Below, in pieces: positions 36,295 to 45,954 of a stretch of 64,000 nucleotides of DNA. The stretch covers positions 1-64,000 of the forward strand of contig JBCBUE010000004.1 in assembly GCA_039818285.1 (NCBI GenBank), read 5' to 3'. Source of the stretch: JBCBUE01 sp039818285. GTDB lineage: Bacteria > Planctomycetota > Phycisphaerae > Phycisphaerales > Phycisphaeraceae. A program made the translations under genes and the position numbers. The number at the start of each line of letters is the position of its first letter. Position 1 is the first letter of the stretch. The notes beneath the pieces are model-generated. The model was given only the letters and a program-made list of their open reading frames with translations, was not told where the DNA came from and searched no databases.

Positions 36295-37035
36295 ATGATC
36301 ACTCGTTCTTTAGTCGTCGCCGGCCTGGCCGCCGCGTTTGGCACGTCCGCGTCCGCCGCGACACTCCTGTCCCTGTCGACCGTGCAGGGCTCGGACAACA
36401 CCGGCTCGGGCGTCACCGACCGCTTCGACCCGGCCGCCGTCACGATCACCACCGCCGCCAACACCAGCGGCCCCAGCGTCGCCGACCTCACCAGCGACGG
36501 CACGGACGGCAACGGCATCGAGAACCTCGGCCGATTCTGGAACAACCCCAGCGGTGGCTGGTTCAGCCTCGATGGGACGCCCGGCGCGGCGGGTCACGGC
36601 ACGACGCCCGCAGACCTCGAGAGCAGCTTCTTCGCCTTCTCGCTCGAGGCCGATCCCGGTTTCTTCCTCGACCTCGACGAGATCACGTTTCGCTCGGCCG
36701 TGTTCAGCGCGACAGGGAATCGCGGCTTCGAGCTCTACGCCGAGGTCGACGGCCAGTCCTTTGACGCCGGCGACCTGCTGCTCGACGTGAACGACGAGAA
36801 CGCGCTTCGCCCCAACGATGAGTTCACGCCTCGCTCGATCAACCTGACCGGCGCCAAGTTCCAGGGCATTTCCTCGGTAACCTTCCGCGTCTTCCCGCTG
36901 ACCCCCCAGCAGGGCAACTCGATCGAGATCGGCGACATCGTCGTGACCGGCGACGTCGTCCCCGAGCCCGCGTCGCTGGCGCTCGTCGCGCTCGGCTCGG
37001 TCTGCCTCCTCTCCCGCCGACGCGGCCAGGCCTGA
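36295..37035 (+). CDS. secreted PEP-CTERM sorting-domain protein
   Basis: The product has 246 residues with a signal peptide ending ASA (about 1-21), a beta-rich body (for example FFAFSLEADPGFFLDLDEI) and the C-terminal PEP-CTERM VVPEPASLALVALGSVCLL with RRR. It should be exported and processed at the cell surface by an exosortase that is not in the window. AGGAGG (36284-36289) precedes the ATG by 5 nt, so expression is strong. The gene begins 16 bp after the GntR-type regulator, the same order as the LacI/PEP-CTERM pair at 21179-23160. The function is not known; surface glycan binding is a hypothesis. Confidence 0.85.
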   Translation: MITRSLVVAGLAAAFGTSASAATLLSLSTVQGSDNTGSGVTDRFDPAAVTITTAANTSGPSVADLTSDGTDGNGIENLGRFWNNPSGGWFSLDGTPGAAGHGTTPADLESSFFAFSLEADPGFFLDLDEITFRSAVFSATGNRGFELYAEVDGQSFDAGDLLLDVNDENALRPNDEFTPRSINLTGAKFQGISSVTFRVFPLTPQQGNSIEIGDIVVTGDVVPEPASLALVALGSVCLLSRRRGQA

Positions 37036-37110
37036 TCCATCAAGCAACCTCCTGTGCCCGCCGCCGGCGAAAGCCGTCGGCGAGGCCTTGTCTCGCATCA
37101 AAGGCTCTCC

Positions 37111-37845
37111 ATGACTCAGTCCACGAATAAACAAGCGCACGGCTTCACCCTCATCGAACTGCTGGTGGTGATCTCCATCATTGCACTGCTCATCGCGATC
37201 TTGCTCCCGACCCTCACCGCCGCTCGCGAGACCGCGAGGCGGGCCGTCTGTCTCAGCAACCTGCGCCAGCTCACCGTCGGCGCCTACAACTACGCCATCG
37301 ACAACGAGGGCACGATCCTGTCGGGCTTCTCCGGGCAGCGGCAGTTCAACTACTCCATCTACCACCAGTTCGCCCAGAACAATCAGTGGCACGGCAAGTT
37401 CACCCACCAGGGCATCCTGTACCGCGATCAGCGCGTGACGGATCGCCAGGCCTACGCCTGCCCGACCGAGAAAGACGGCCTGATCGGAGACGAAGCAGCC
37501 AACCCCTGGCCGCCAGGGCAGCCCAGCAGCTCCACCACTCGGTCAGACTATTCCTCTCGCCCGGATCGCGCTCACTGGAGCGACTCGGCCAACAACCCGT
37601 TGCTGACGCTCGAGGACATCGTCGAGCCCAGGCGAGCGCTCTACGCCGACCGAACGACGCACGAGTTTGACATCACCGATCGGCACGGCACCGGGCTCAA
37701 CGTCGGCTACATGGACGGCTCGGCGAACTGGGCGAGCCTCGACGGCGACATCCAGACCGCCTACGACCTCCAGGTCCCGCCGCCTCAGACCTCCGCGAAC
37801 AACAACGCGCAGGCCGATGTATGGCGGGCTTTCGACCGAGAATAG
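37111..37845 (+). CDS. prepilin-like protein with H-x9-DG motif
   Basis: The product has 244 residues from ATG 37111. The prepilin signal GFTLIELLVVISIIALLIA follows a 10-residue basic leader. The globular part ends with HGTGLNVGYMDGSANW, an exact His-nine residues-Asp-Gly motif of planctomycete prepilin-like proteins. The open frame runs 57 bp further upstream, but residues before Met20 do not look coding. It is the first of two adjacent prepilin-like genes in this operon. Together they might form a minor pseudopilin pair; this is inference. Confidence 0.86.
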   Translation: MTQSTNKQAHGFTLIELLVVISIIALLIAILLPTLTAARETARRAVCLSNLRQLTVGAYNYAIDNEGTILSGFSGQRQFNYSIYHQFAQNNQWHGKFTHQGILYRDQRVTDRQAYACPTEKDGLIGDEAANPWPPGQPSSSTTRSDYSSRPDRAHWSDSANNPLLTLEDIVEPRRALYADRTTHEFDITDRHGTGLNVGYMDGSANWASLDGDIQTAYDLQVPPPQTSANNNAQADVWRAFDRE

Positions 37846-37885
37846 GCAACGCGATACGCCCTTTCAGGGAGCGTCTGAGGAAGGC

Positions 37886-38770
37886 ATGCGACGGACTCAC
37901 GCGACAAGCCAACACGCCTTCACGCTGATCGAATTGCTGGTCGTTCTTTCCATCGTTGCCGTGTTGATCGCGTTGCTGCTGCCCGCCCTGCACTCGGCCC
38001 GCGGGACGGCCCGCAACGCCGTGTGCAAGTCCAACACCCGCCAGCAGGCCGTCGCCGTGTTCGCGGCCGACGCCGACGCGGGCCGACCGCCGTACAGCTA
38101 CGTGCAGGACGGCTCGAACTACGACTACAACGCCTATCCCGAACTGCTGCGAAACCAGTACCTCAAGTCCGGCGAGGATGATTTCGAGGACGCGTCGGGG
38201 GCGGCGGTTAACGACCTCACCGTCAGCGGAGGCATGGTGTGCCCGGAGGGGCTGCCCGAGGTCGGGCGTCGGTCGTGGGGCGACGCGGTGCTGGACATGA
38301 CCAACGGCTCTCAGGAAGTGGGCCGCGTGCAGTTCGATGCCGGCTCAGACAATCGCGCCGCAGACTCGACGCAGGTCGTGGGCGGCCGAGCCTTCTACAC
38401 GCACTACAACTTCAACGCGGCCTGGGGCTGGCACCTGGTTCACTACAACCTGCTCGGCCGTCTCGCGCTCGAGACGCAATTCACCAGCTATCCCTACGGC
38501 ATCAGCCTGCCGATCCTCGAGCCAACGCTAGACGCCGACCGTCCCAGCGAGGTGATGCTCGTCGGCGACGCCTCGAACGACTTCGGCCTGCTCAAGCCGG
38601 TGTTCCGTCACCCCGGCTCCACCTTCAACGCCGCCCACCTCGACGGTCACGCCTCGACCGTGGGCATCGACGACCTGACCTTCCAACGGATCACCGTGAG
38701 CGGCAGCCCGCAGTGGATCGTGAACGGCCCGATGATCTGGAAGACCGCCCCGGCCCCGGGGTTGCCCTGA
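37886..38770 (+). CDS. second prepilin-like protein
   Basis: The product has 294 residues from ATG 37886, with a GAGGAAGG ribosome site just before it. AFTLIELLVVLSIVAVLIA carries the prepilin peptidase site, here with Ala in place of the usual Gly before Phe, as also in the copy at 59644-60504. The head ends in HPGSTFNAAHLDGHAS (His, ten residues, Asp-Gly). It lies 40 bp after the other prepilin-like gene and 69 bp before the large hydrolase gene. It differs enough from its neighbour to be a distinct subunit rather than a recent duplicate. Confidence 0.86.
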   Translation: MRRTHATSQHAFTLIELLVVLSIVAVLIALLLPALHSARGTARNAVCKSNTRQQAVAVFAADADAGRPPYSYVQDGSNYDYNAYPELLRNQYLKSGEDDFEDASGAAVNDLTVSGGMVCPEGLPEVGRRSWGDAVLDMTNGSQEVGRVQFDAGSDNRAADSTQVVGGRAFYTHYNFNAAWGWHLVHYNLLGRLALETQFTSYPYGISLPILEPTLDADRPSEVMLVGDASNDFGLLKPVFRHPGSTFNAAHLDGHASTVGIDDLTFQRITVSGSPQWIVNGPMIWKTAPAPGLP

Positions 38771-38839
38771 AAGACGCTCGGCCGCGGCCCCGCGATGTCG
38801 AGCGGGTCGAGCTCTATCCTTCAACAAGGACACGAAGTG

Positions 38840-41800
38840 ATGTACGCCCCCTGCCGTTGTCTTCTCGCCGTGCTGATCGCTCTCTGCGGGGTGCTTGCCT
38901 CTCCCGTGCTCGCCGAGGTGACGGACCTCGTCCGGCTCCGCATGGGCGAGGGGATCGACGGCGAGCCGACGGCGCTGGTGTGCGAGGCGTCGCAGGCCGA
39001 GCTGACCGCTGTGGGTAAGCCCCAGCTGGTCGACGGCGTGGCGAACGAGGCCAGCCAGACGGTGGGCAGCACGCACGCGATCGCGCTCGCGGCCGGCGAC
39101 GGCTTCAAGCTCGAAGGGCTGCCGGGCAACCCGAAGGACAACGTCGGCGTCGAGCTGTGGGTCAAGCCCGCGGCCCAGGGCGGGTTCCGCAACCTGGTCA
39201 ACTTCGGCGGCGGTTCAGGCATCGGCGTCGCCCAGCAAAACGAGGGCGTCTGGGGCATGGTCTACGGCAAGGCCAGCGTCGGCTTCCGCGCGATCGCGCC
39301 GGACGAATGGGTCCACCTCGCGATCGTCATCGACGGCGGCACGGGCCGGTTCTTCGTCAACGGGGTGGCCGCCGGCGAAGCGCCCAACGCCCAGAGCTGG
39401 GGCTACCCCAGGTCGCGCTCGATGACGATCGGCCTGCCCGTGCAGAAGAGCAACAAGCCGTTCGAGGGCGCGATCGACGAGATCCGCGTCTTCACCTTCG
39501 AGCCCGGCGCGTTCGATCCCAGCGACCTGCTTTGCTTTCAGCAACCCCAGGCGGCGGCGTTCAACGGGACCGTCGCCGAGATCGTCTTCGACCAGACGCC
39601 ACGCGAGAGCGGGCTGACCTTCGATCGATCGAACATGAGCTACGCGCCGGCCAACGGCAAGCAGGCCTGGCGGGCGAACCACAGCGAGGTCGGGCGGATG
39701 ATGTGGATCCGCGACGTCAACCTGACGTTCGACGACCCGGCGTTCCGTGACGGGGCCATGCCGGTGGTCGATGTCGAGGCCGTCGTCCGTCTGGACACCT
39801 GGGCCGGCATCACCGCCTACGCCGACACGGAGCGCGGCAGCGCCCGCGGCGCGATGACCTGGGGCGCCAGCCCCAACTGGCGCACCCTCCGCTTCCAGCT
39901 CGACGACGCCCACTTCGGCTCGCGCGATCACGGCTCGGGCGACATGGAGCTGCAGAGCGACAGCTACGACCTGCGCATCTTCGGCGCCAACGAGCCCCTT
40001 TACGTCCATCGCGTGACCGTCCGCGGCTATGCCCGCACCGGCGACGTCAACTGGGCCCGGCTGATCCGCGCGACGCGCCCCCGCGGCAACGGGCGGCACG
40101 CCGACACCGAGCTGCTCATGTTCGCCGCCGACGAGCCGGTCCGCCTCACCATGCCGATCCGCAACCTCGCCCTCGAGCCCACCACCGTCGCCTACACCTT
40201 CCGCGTCGTCGATCGAGCGGATCGGGTCGTCGCCGAGAAAATCGGCGACTTCGCGCTCGCCGCCGACCAGTCCAGCAGCCTCGACCTGGCGTTCGACACG
40301 GACGGCTGGGAGCTCGGCTCCTACCGGTACGAGTACCGCCTCGATCACCCCAGCCAGGGCCTGCGCCTCGCGAGCATCGACGGCCACCTGGGCGTCTACG
40401 AGCCGGGCGACATCCACAAGGCCCACGACGGCGAGTTCCTCTTCGGCCTGCAGCACACCGGCGACCCGCTGCAGCCGCGCAACGCCGCCTGGCTCGACCT
40501 GATGGGCGTCGACATCCTTCGCAACGGCCTCCAAACCCACACTCAGGTCGACACCAAGCGATCCGTCACCGACGCGACCTATGCCGAGCTGTTCGATCGC
40601 GGGTACCGCGTCATGCCGATGATCGACCCGCCCAAGCCCGGCAGCCCGAGCCAGTACGACGAAGACGGCATGGACCCCGCGAAGCGCGAGCGCGAGCTCG
40701 CCAAGAAGGAGAAGTTCCTCGAGGCCTTCGCCCGCGACTACGCCGACTCGATCACTTACTACGAGCTCGGCAACGAACCCGACCTCAAGTTCTTCTACCC
40801 GGGCCCCATCGAGGAGTACGCCGACTCGTTCTCGCGTATGCGTGACGCCGTGAAACGAGGCAACCCCGACGCCGTGGTCATGACCGGCGGGCTCTGCTTC
40901 CACGGCAAGGACGGCGACCGCCGCGCCCGCGAACTCATCGCCCTGCTCGGGGCCGACGGCGTCGACGCCTGGTCGTACCACTCCCACGGCCCGGGCTACG
41001 AGTCGCAGAAGAATGGCTACGAGCGGCAGGTCGCCGCCACCGCCAAGCACGGCGCCGACCACCTGCCCATGATCGACACCGAGACCGGCATGGCCGCGAG
41101 CGGCGAGGCCCAGCTCCGCGAGCAGGCCCGCACCGTCGTCGAGAAGTTCGTGTACACGATGAGCAAGCGCTCGCCGATGACCTTCTTCTTCGCGATGCAC
41201 TTCAAGGAGGGCACCGGCCCGTACACCATGGTCGAGCGCTACCGCGAGCCCCGGCCGGTCGTGCTCGCCTATCGCAACCTCGTGCGTACGCTGCGCGGGG
41301 CGCGGTTCGTCGGCGATGTCGAGGGCGTGTCGTCGTCGCTGCGGGTCTACCGCTTCGCCGACCCCGCCACCGGCCGCCAGACGCTCGTCGGCTGGTCGCA
41401 GGCCGATCAGCCCTCGCCGCTGCGTGTCGCCGTGAACGCGACCCCGGGCTCCGCCGAGACCATCGACCTGTATGGCAACCGCACGCCCGTCGAGGCCGCC
41501 GCGGGGTCGGTCGAGGTCGCCATCGGCCCCGACCCGATCTTCGTGACCTGGCTGGACCCCGACGCGGTCGGCGTCGAACCGGCCGCCAACGAGCTGGCCG
41601 TGCTCCCGTCCCTGCTGGAGACGCCGCGGACGATCCGCGTCGCCGGCGGCGCCGTCTCTGCCTTCGACGTTGCCGTCCGACGACCGGGCGCCGGCACGGA
41701 CGCCGCCACGCTCAGGGCGGGCCTGCTGCTCGATGATGAAGCCGTGGCCGAACGGTCCTGGCCGGTCGTGTTCGACTCGCGCGCGGCGTCGCCGTCCGCG

Positions 41801-42031
41801 TCGAGCTCGAGGTGCCGTCGACCTATGCGGCGCCCGTGTTTGCCGACGTGTGGCGGGTGCACGCCGGCTACCCGGCCGTGGACGCGCTGGCTGACATCCC
41901 CGGCGAGAGCCTCGCGTCGATCGGCAAGCAGATCGGCGGCGTCGACGGCGTGTGGCTGGCGATGGACCCCGCGGTCGAGATCGACGCCCTCGTCGGCGGT
42001 CACGCCGAGAAGGCCCCGGCGGTGGCGATGA
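38840..42031 (+). CDS. secreted LamG / clan GH-A glycoside hydrolase, 3' end frameshifted
   Basis: From ATG 38840 (AAGGA upstream) the product starts with a clear signal peptide ending PVLA. A LamG-like concanavalin sandwich is at about 55-230 (VGVELWVKPA, EWVHLAIVIDGG, FEGAIDEIRVF), a second beta domain at about 235-420, and a GH-A barrel from about 510 with Glu646 in YYELGNEPDLKFF (acid/base) and Glu748 in PMIDTETGMA (nucleophile). Near 41775-41790, in a GCGCGCGGCG stretch, the reading jumps to another frame. The rest of this frame to the stop at 42029-42031 is Arg/Ser/Pro-rich nonsense, while sensible sequence continues in the frame of 41812-42831. A single missing base would explain it. 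Confidence 0.75.
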   Translation: MYAPCRCLLAVLIALCGVLASPVLAEVTDLVRLRMGEGIDGEPTALVCEASQAELTAVGKPQLVDGVANEASQTVGSTHAIALAAGDGFKLEGLPGNPKDNVGVELWVKPAAQGGFRNLVNFGGGSGIGVAQQNEGVWGMVYGKASVGFRAIAPDEWVHLAIVIDGGTGRFFVNGVAAGEAPNAQSWGYPRSRSMTIGLPVQKSNKPFEGAIDEIRVFTFEPGAFDPSDLLCFQQPQAAAFNGTVAEIVFDQTPRESGLTFDRSNMSYAPANGKQAWRANHSEVGRMMWIRDVNLTFDDPAFRDGAMPVVDVEAVVRLDTWAGITAYADTERGSARGAMTWGASPNWRTLRFQLDDAHFGSRDHGSGDMELQSDSYDLRIFGANEPLYVHRVTVRGYARTGDVNWARLIRATRPRGNGRHADTELLMFAADEPVRLTMPIRNLALEPTTVAYTFRVVDRADRVVAEKIGDFALAADQSSSLDLAFDTDGWELGSYRYEYRLDHPSQGLRLASIDGHLGVYEPGDIHKAHDGEFLFGLQHTGDPLQPRNAAWLDLMGVDILRNGLQTHTQVDTKRSVTDATYAELFDRGYRVMPMIDPPKPGSPSQYDEDGMDPAKRERELAKKEKFLEAFARDYADSITYYELGNEPDLKFFYPGPIEEYADSFSRMRDAVKRGNPDAVVMTGGLCFHGKDGDRRARELIALLGADGVDAWSYHSHGPGYESQKNGYERQVAATAKHGADHLPMIDTETGMAASGEAQLREQARTVVEKFVYTMSKRSPMTFFFAMHFKEGTGPYTMVERYREPRPVVLAYRNLVRTLRGARFVGDVEGVSSSLRVYRFADPATGRQTLVGWSQADQPSPLRVAVNATPGSAETIDLYGNRTPVEAAAGSVEVAIGPDPIFVTWLDPDAVGVEPAANELAVLPSLLETPRTIRVAGGAVSAFDVAVRRPGAGTDAATLRAGLLLDDEAVAERSWPVVFDSRAASPSASSSRCRRPMRRPCLPTCGGCTPATRPWTRWLTSPARASRRSASRSAASTACGWRWTPRSRSTPSSAVTPRRPRRWR

Positions 42032-42831
42032 CGCGCGTATGGGCCCCGGCCGACGGCGAGTATCGCGTCGGCGCGGCCGCGGACTGGTGGATGGCGTGGT
42101 GGGTCAACGGCGAACCGGTCTACGACACGCTCCGTCGCGGCAACGGCGGCGGGCTGATGGCCACGGCTCACGCCTTCGACGTCCCCCTGCGAGCCGGGTG
42201 GAACACGATCGCCGCCCGCGTGCTCAGCGGGCGCGGCGGGTGGAAGTTCACCGCCGCCGCCCCGTCCGACCTGGCCATGATGCTCCGCCCGCAGAGCCCG
42301 CCCGACCGCGTCGAGCTCACGCTCCAAGGCGCCGACGGCGCGACCCTCACCAACGCCGTCGTGCCGGTACTGCCGATGCCCATCGCCGCGCCGCTGAACG
42401 CCGACGACACGGCGATGCGCCCGCCGCTCGCCGCGCTCACACCCGCTCACGTCGTGAACCTGCACGAAGCCCACCCCGACTCGAAGCGTTGGTACGGCGG
42501 ACCGAACGATCTGTCGGCGTTGCTCTGGCTGGCGGCGAGCGCCGACGGCCGCGTGGAAGCCACCATCGACGTGATCGACGACCGTTACCTGCCCGAAGCC
42601 GACGCCGTGTCGCTGGTCCTCGAAGCCCCCGACGGTCCGATCACGGTCCCGCTGCGACGCGCCGGCCGCGCGTCCAGCGCTGGCGCCACGAGGTTCACCG
42701 GCTCGGCGACGCTGCCTCTCGGTCAACGCTGGGCGACCGCCAGGCTCACCCTCGAGGACAACGACGGCGTGGTCGATGGGGTCAAGCAACGCGGGGAACT
42801 GGCCACGCCCGTCCTGTTAATCGCTCCGTGA
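41812..42831 (+). CDS. C-terminal part of the same hydrolase, in the shifted frame (CBM9-like domain)
   Basis: This frame continues the protein of 38840-42031. Before the GTG at 41812 it already reads RGVAVRVELEVPSTYAAPVF, which joins naturally to SWPVVFDS in the other frame. The segment has beta-sandwich sequence (APADGEYRVGAAADWWMAWW, LRAGWNTIAARVL) and a carbohydrate family 9-like end (DLSALLWLAASADGR). I see no independent ribosome site, so it is unlikely to be a separate gene. Either the sequence lacks a base or the gene is broken and the tail is no longer made. Confidence 0.65.
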   Translation: MPSTYAAPVFADVWRVHAGYPAVDALADIPGESLASIGKQIGGVDGVWLAMDPAVEIDALVGGHAEKAPAVAMTRVWAPADGEYRVGAAADWWMAWWVNGEPVYDTLRRGNGGGLMATAHAFDVPLRAGWNTIAARVLSGRGGWKFTAAAPSDLAMMLRPQSPPDRVELTLQGADGATLTNAVVPVLPMPIAAPLNADDTAMRPPLAALTPAHVVNLHEAHPDSKRWYGGPNDLSALLWLAASADGRVEATIDVIDDRYLPEADAVSLVLEAPDGPITVPLRRAGRASSAGATRFTGSATLPLGQRWATARLTLEDNDGVVDGVKQRGELATPVLLIAP

Positions 42832-42968
42832 CGGCCGAAACGGCGCGATATGACCCGTCACCACCTCGCCGTCGAGCGAATCCGCCGGCGGCCCGCAGAC
42901 GGCATCGGTAGGATCGTCGCCGCCGCTCGTCGGATTGGTCGAGCGGGACGCCGATCCCGAAGCAAACG

Positions 42969-45611
42969 ATGCCCCAAAGCCATACCACGCCTGCCCGCCG
43001 AACACGCCGATCGTTGTCCAACGCGAGTTGGACGCTTCGGCTCGCCAAGCCAGACGACGACACGCCCGCCGCGCTGAACGATCGGCTGCGTGCGGGCATC
43101 CCGGCGACGGTGCCGGGCTGCGTGCACACCGACCTGCTGGCCGCGGGCCTGATCGACGACCCTTACCGTTACGGCGTCGAGCCAACGCTGCAGTGGATCG
43201 GGCGGTGCGATTGGCGGTATCGCTGTCGGTTCACGTTGGACGCGGCGTGGCTCGACCGCGAGCACCTCGAGCTCTGCTGCGACGGGCTCGACACGGTCGC
43301 TTCGTTAACGCTCAATGGCGAGGCGATCGGCGAGTCGGCCAACATGCACCGGCGATATCGCTTCGACCTCATTCAGCGGTTGCGCGAAGGCGAGAACGAG
43401 TTGGTGATCACGTTCGCCGCCCCGGTGACCGCCGCCGAACAGGCCGAGGGGAGGTACGGGGCGTTGCCGCACGAGGGGCACGGCAGCAACGCCGCTAAGC
43501 CCCCGCACAACATGCTGCGCAAGATGGCCTGCAACTTCGGCTGGGACTGGGGCCCGGTGCTGACTACGGCGGGCGTGTGGCGCGATATCCGGCTGGAGGC
43601 GTGGGACGACGCCCGGCTTGGCGACGTGGTCCCACAGGTCACCTCGGCCGACCCCGATCGCGCCGCGATCAATGTCTCCGCCGAGGTCGTCGGCGACGCC
43701 TCCGGCACGGTGACGTACCGGCTGGCCGACCCGGACGGCAGGGCGCTCGCGACCGTCGACCGAGACAACGGCGAAGGCGTGACGACCGATCGCCTCGTCG
43801 TCGAGAGGCCGGCGCTGTGGTGGCCGATTGGCTACGGCGACCAACCGCTCTACACGCTTGAGACGCTCCTCTGCGACGCGGAGGGAGAGCTGATCGATCG
43901 TGTCGTGCAACGCATCGGCCTCCGCACGTTCGATCTCGACACGACGCCCGACGCCACCGCCGGCGACGGCGCCCGCGTTGACGGCCTGCCGACCGGCGAG
44001 CGGATGCATCTGAGAGTGAACGGCAAGCCGGTACTCCTCAAGGGCGCCAACTGGATCCCCGACGATTGCTTCCCCGTCCGCGCGCACGAGCCCGCGCGCC
44101 TCGATCAACGCATCGAGCAGGCTGTCGCGGCGAACATGAACTGCCTGCGCATCTGGGGCGGCGGGGTGTACGCCGACAAGCACTTCATGGCCCGCTGCGA
44201 CGAGCTGGGCGTGATCGTTTGGCACGACTTCATGTTCGCCTGCGCCGGCTACCCCGAGGCCGAACCCTACTTCAGTGAGGTCGTTGCCGAGGCGCGGGAC
44301 AACGTCTCGCGGCTGGCTTCACACGCGAGCCTTGCGACATGGAACGGCGCCAACGAGTCGATCCAAGGGGTCTTCGCGTGGGGCGACGCCTTCCGGGCGC
44401 TGCGGCACGGCGATCGGCCATGGGGGCTGGGCTACTGGCTCGACGCGCTGCCCAAGATCGTCGCCGAACTCGCGCCCGCCACGCCTTACTGGGCCAACTC
44501 GCCGTACTCGGGCTCGATGGACCGCGACCCCAACGCCAACGAGTACGGCAACCGACACATCTGGGACGTCTGGCACGGCGACGGTCAGTATCGCAACTAC
44601 CTCGGCCACTACCCCCGGCTGTCGACCGAGTTCGGCTATCACGGCCCGCCGTCGTTTGCGACGCTGGACGCCGTGATCCCCGACACGCCCGAGCAGCGCC
44701 GCTGGGACTCGCCGGCGCTGAACTTCCATAACCGCAACGGCGGCCGGGGCAACCAACAGCACACCGACCTGCGAATGGCCGACGACTTCGACCCACCGCA
44801 CGACGACCTCGACGCCTGGCTCTACCTCGCGCAGGTCATGCAGGCGCGTGCGCTCGACATGGGATGCTCGTGGTTTCGCGCCCAATGGCCTTGGTGCTCG
44901 GGCGCGACGTACTGGCAGTTCAACGACTGTTGGCCGGTGTCGAGCTGGTCGGCGATCGACTCGGGCGGGCGTCTCAAGCCGCTCTGGTACGCAACGCGAC
45001 GGTTCTTTGCACCGCGGCTGGTGACGATCAAGCCGACACGGCCGATCCCCGCGGGCAAGCCGATCGACAAACTGGCGGTCTATCTGCACAACGACACCGA
45101 CACGCCGTGGACCGGCCCGCTGGCCGTGCGGCGCGTCGATCTGACGGGAGCGACTGTGGACGAGTCGGCCTTCACCGCCGAGGTTGCGCCACGGGCCGTA
45201 GAAAGGATCGACGTACCGCCCGATTTTCTCAACCGCCCGACCGATACCGCGCTCGTCGCTTCGATCGACGACGCGCAGACCGGGTGGTGGTGGTTCGCGC
45301 CCGACAAACGGCTCGCTTACCCCGTCACCGATCTCGCCGACCTGATCGACGCCTCCCTCGACAAGGCCGACGCCGGCTACACGCTCTCGCTGACAGCCAA
45401 GTCGCTCGTCCGCGACCTGTGCGTCTTCCCCGATCGGCTCGATCCCGACGCCACGGCCTCCGACAACTGCCTGACGCTGTTGCCGGGCGAGACCGCCACG
45501 CTCGAGATCACGACCGCCGCAGAGATGACGCTCAAACAACTGGCCGCCGCGCCGGTGATGCAGGCCGCCAATGAGTACGGCGAGTCAACGTCAAGTCAGG
45601 CCCGCCTGTAG
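42969..45611 (+). CDS. GH2 family beta-mannosidase
   Basis: The product has 880 residues and no signal peptide, so it acts in the cytoplasm. The domain order is typical of GH2: sugar-binding N-domain (GIPATVPGCVHTDLLAAGLI, CDGLDTVASLTLNG), immunoglobulin-like domain, TIM barrel (NCLRIWGGGVYAD, VIVWHDFMFACAGYP) and a C-terminal sandwich. Acid/base Glu463 lies in WNGANESIQG and nucleophile Glu554 in LSTEFGYHGPPS, the pattern of beta-mannosidases rather than galactosidases or glucuronidases. It removes terminal beta-mannose from oligosaccharides. It lies 137 bp after the frameshifted hydrolase and may share its transcript. Confidence 0.92.
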   Translation: MPQSHTTPARRTRRSLSNASWTLRLAKPDDDTPAALNDRLRAGIPATVPGCVHTDLLAAGLIDDPYRYGVEPTLQWIGRCDWRYRCRFTLDAAWLDREHLELCCDGLDTVASLTLNGEAIGESANMHRRYRFDLIQRLREGENELVITFAAPVTAAEQAEGRYGALPHEGHGSNAAKPPHNMLRKMACNFGWDWGPVLTTAGVWRDIRLEAWDDARLGDVVPQVTSADPDRAAINVSAEVVGDASGTVTYRLADPDGRALATVDRDNGEGVTTDRLVVERPALWWPIGYGDQPLYTLETLLCDAEGELIDRVVQRIGLRTFDLDTTPDATAGDGARVDGLPTGERMHLRVNGKPVLLKGANWIPDDCFPVRAHEPARLDQRIEQAVAANMNCLRIWGGGVYADKHFMARCDELGVIVWHDFMFACAGYPEAEPYFSEVVAEARDNVSRLASHASLATWNGANESIQGVFAWGDAFRALRHGDRPWGLGYWLDALPKIVAELAPATPYWANSPYSGSMDRDPNANEYGNRHIWDVWHGDGQYRNYLGHYPRLSTEFGYHGPPSFATLDAVIPDTPEQRRWDSPALNFHNRNGGRGNQQHTDLRMADDFDPPHDDLDAWLYLAQVMQARALDMGCSWFRAQWPWCSGATYWQFNDCWPVSSWSAIDSGGRLKPLWYATRRFFAPRLVTIKPTRPIPAGKPIDKLAVYLHNDTDTPWTGPLAVRRVDLTGATVDESAFTAEVAPRAVERIDVPPDFLNRPTDTALVASIDDAQTGWWWFAPDKRLAYPVTDLADLIDASLDKADAGYTLSLTAKSLVRDLCVFPDRLDPDATASDNCLTLLPGETATLEITTAAEMTLKQLAAAPVMQAANEYGESTSSQARL

Positions 45612-45954
45612 ACGCCGAAGACTCGGCCCGCCAAATCGGGCAGGCGCTTGGCGATCCTGAAGGACCAAACTGGGTCCGGGTGGCCGTCAAGGGTCAGTGC
45701 GAGGGTGACGAACGACTGGCCATCTCGCTCGCGACGCGACGCTGCATGCCGGACCCCTCGAAGGGCCGGGATTGCGAATCAGATCGAGAGCCAGAACGAC
45801 AACTGCGGATCGTAAGTGCTGCGTAAGCTGGGGTGTCGCGATGGCTAGCGTGCGAGCTTTACTTTTCGCTGGGCATCGATCGGTCGGTCTTTTATAGTGA
45901 TCCCGGCTCACAAAGGCCCGATCGTTTAACCGGACCGATTCGATTTCTTGAGCC
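45612..45954. other. intergenic region before the export cluster
   Basis: 343 bp with no convincing gene; short open frames here look random. It contains the probable promoter at 45870-45898. No good terminator for the mannosidase gene is visible. Confidence 0.5.
45870..45898 (+). promoter_or_regulatory. probable promoter of the export cluster
   Basis: TGGGCA (45870-45875) and TATAGT (45893-45898) are 17 bp apart. Transcription would start near 45905, about 50 nt before the TTG start at 45955. The -35 box matches at 4 of 6 positions and the -10 at 5 of 6. Confidence 0.45.

Noticed and set aside
41770..41800. Programmed -1 frameshift to make the full hydrolase
   Set aside because: There is no slippery heptamer of the XXXYYYZ type and no downstream pseudoknot is evident; a missing base is simpler.
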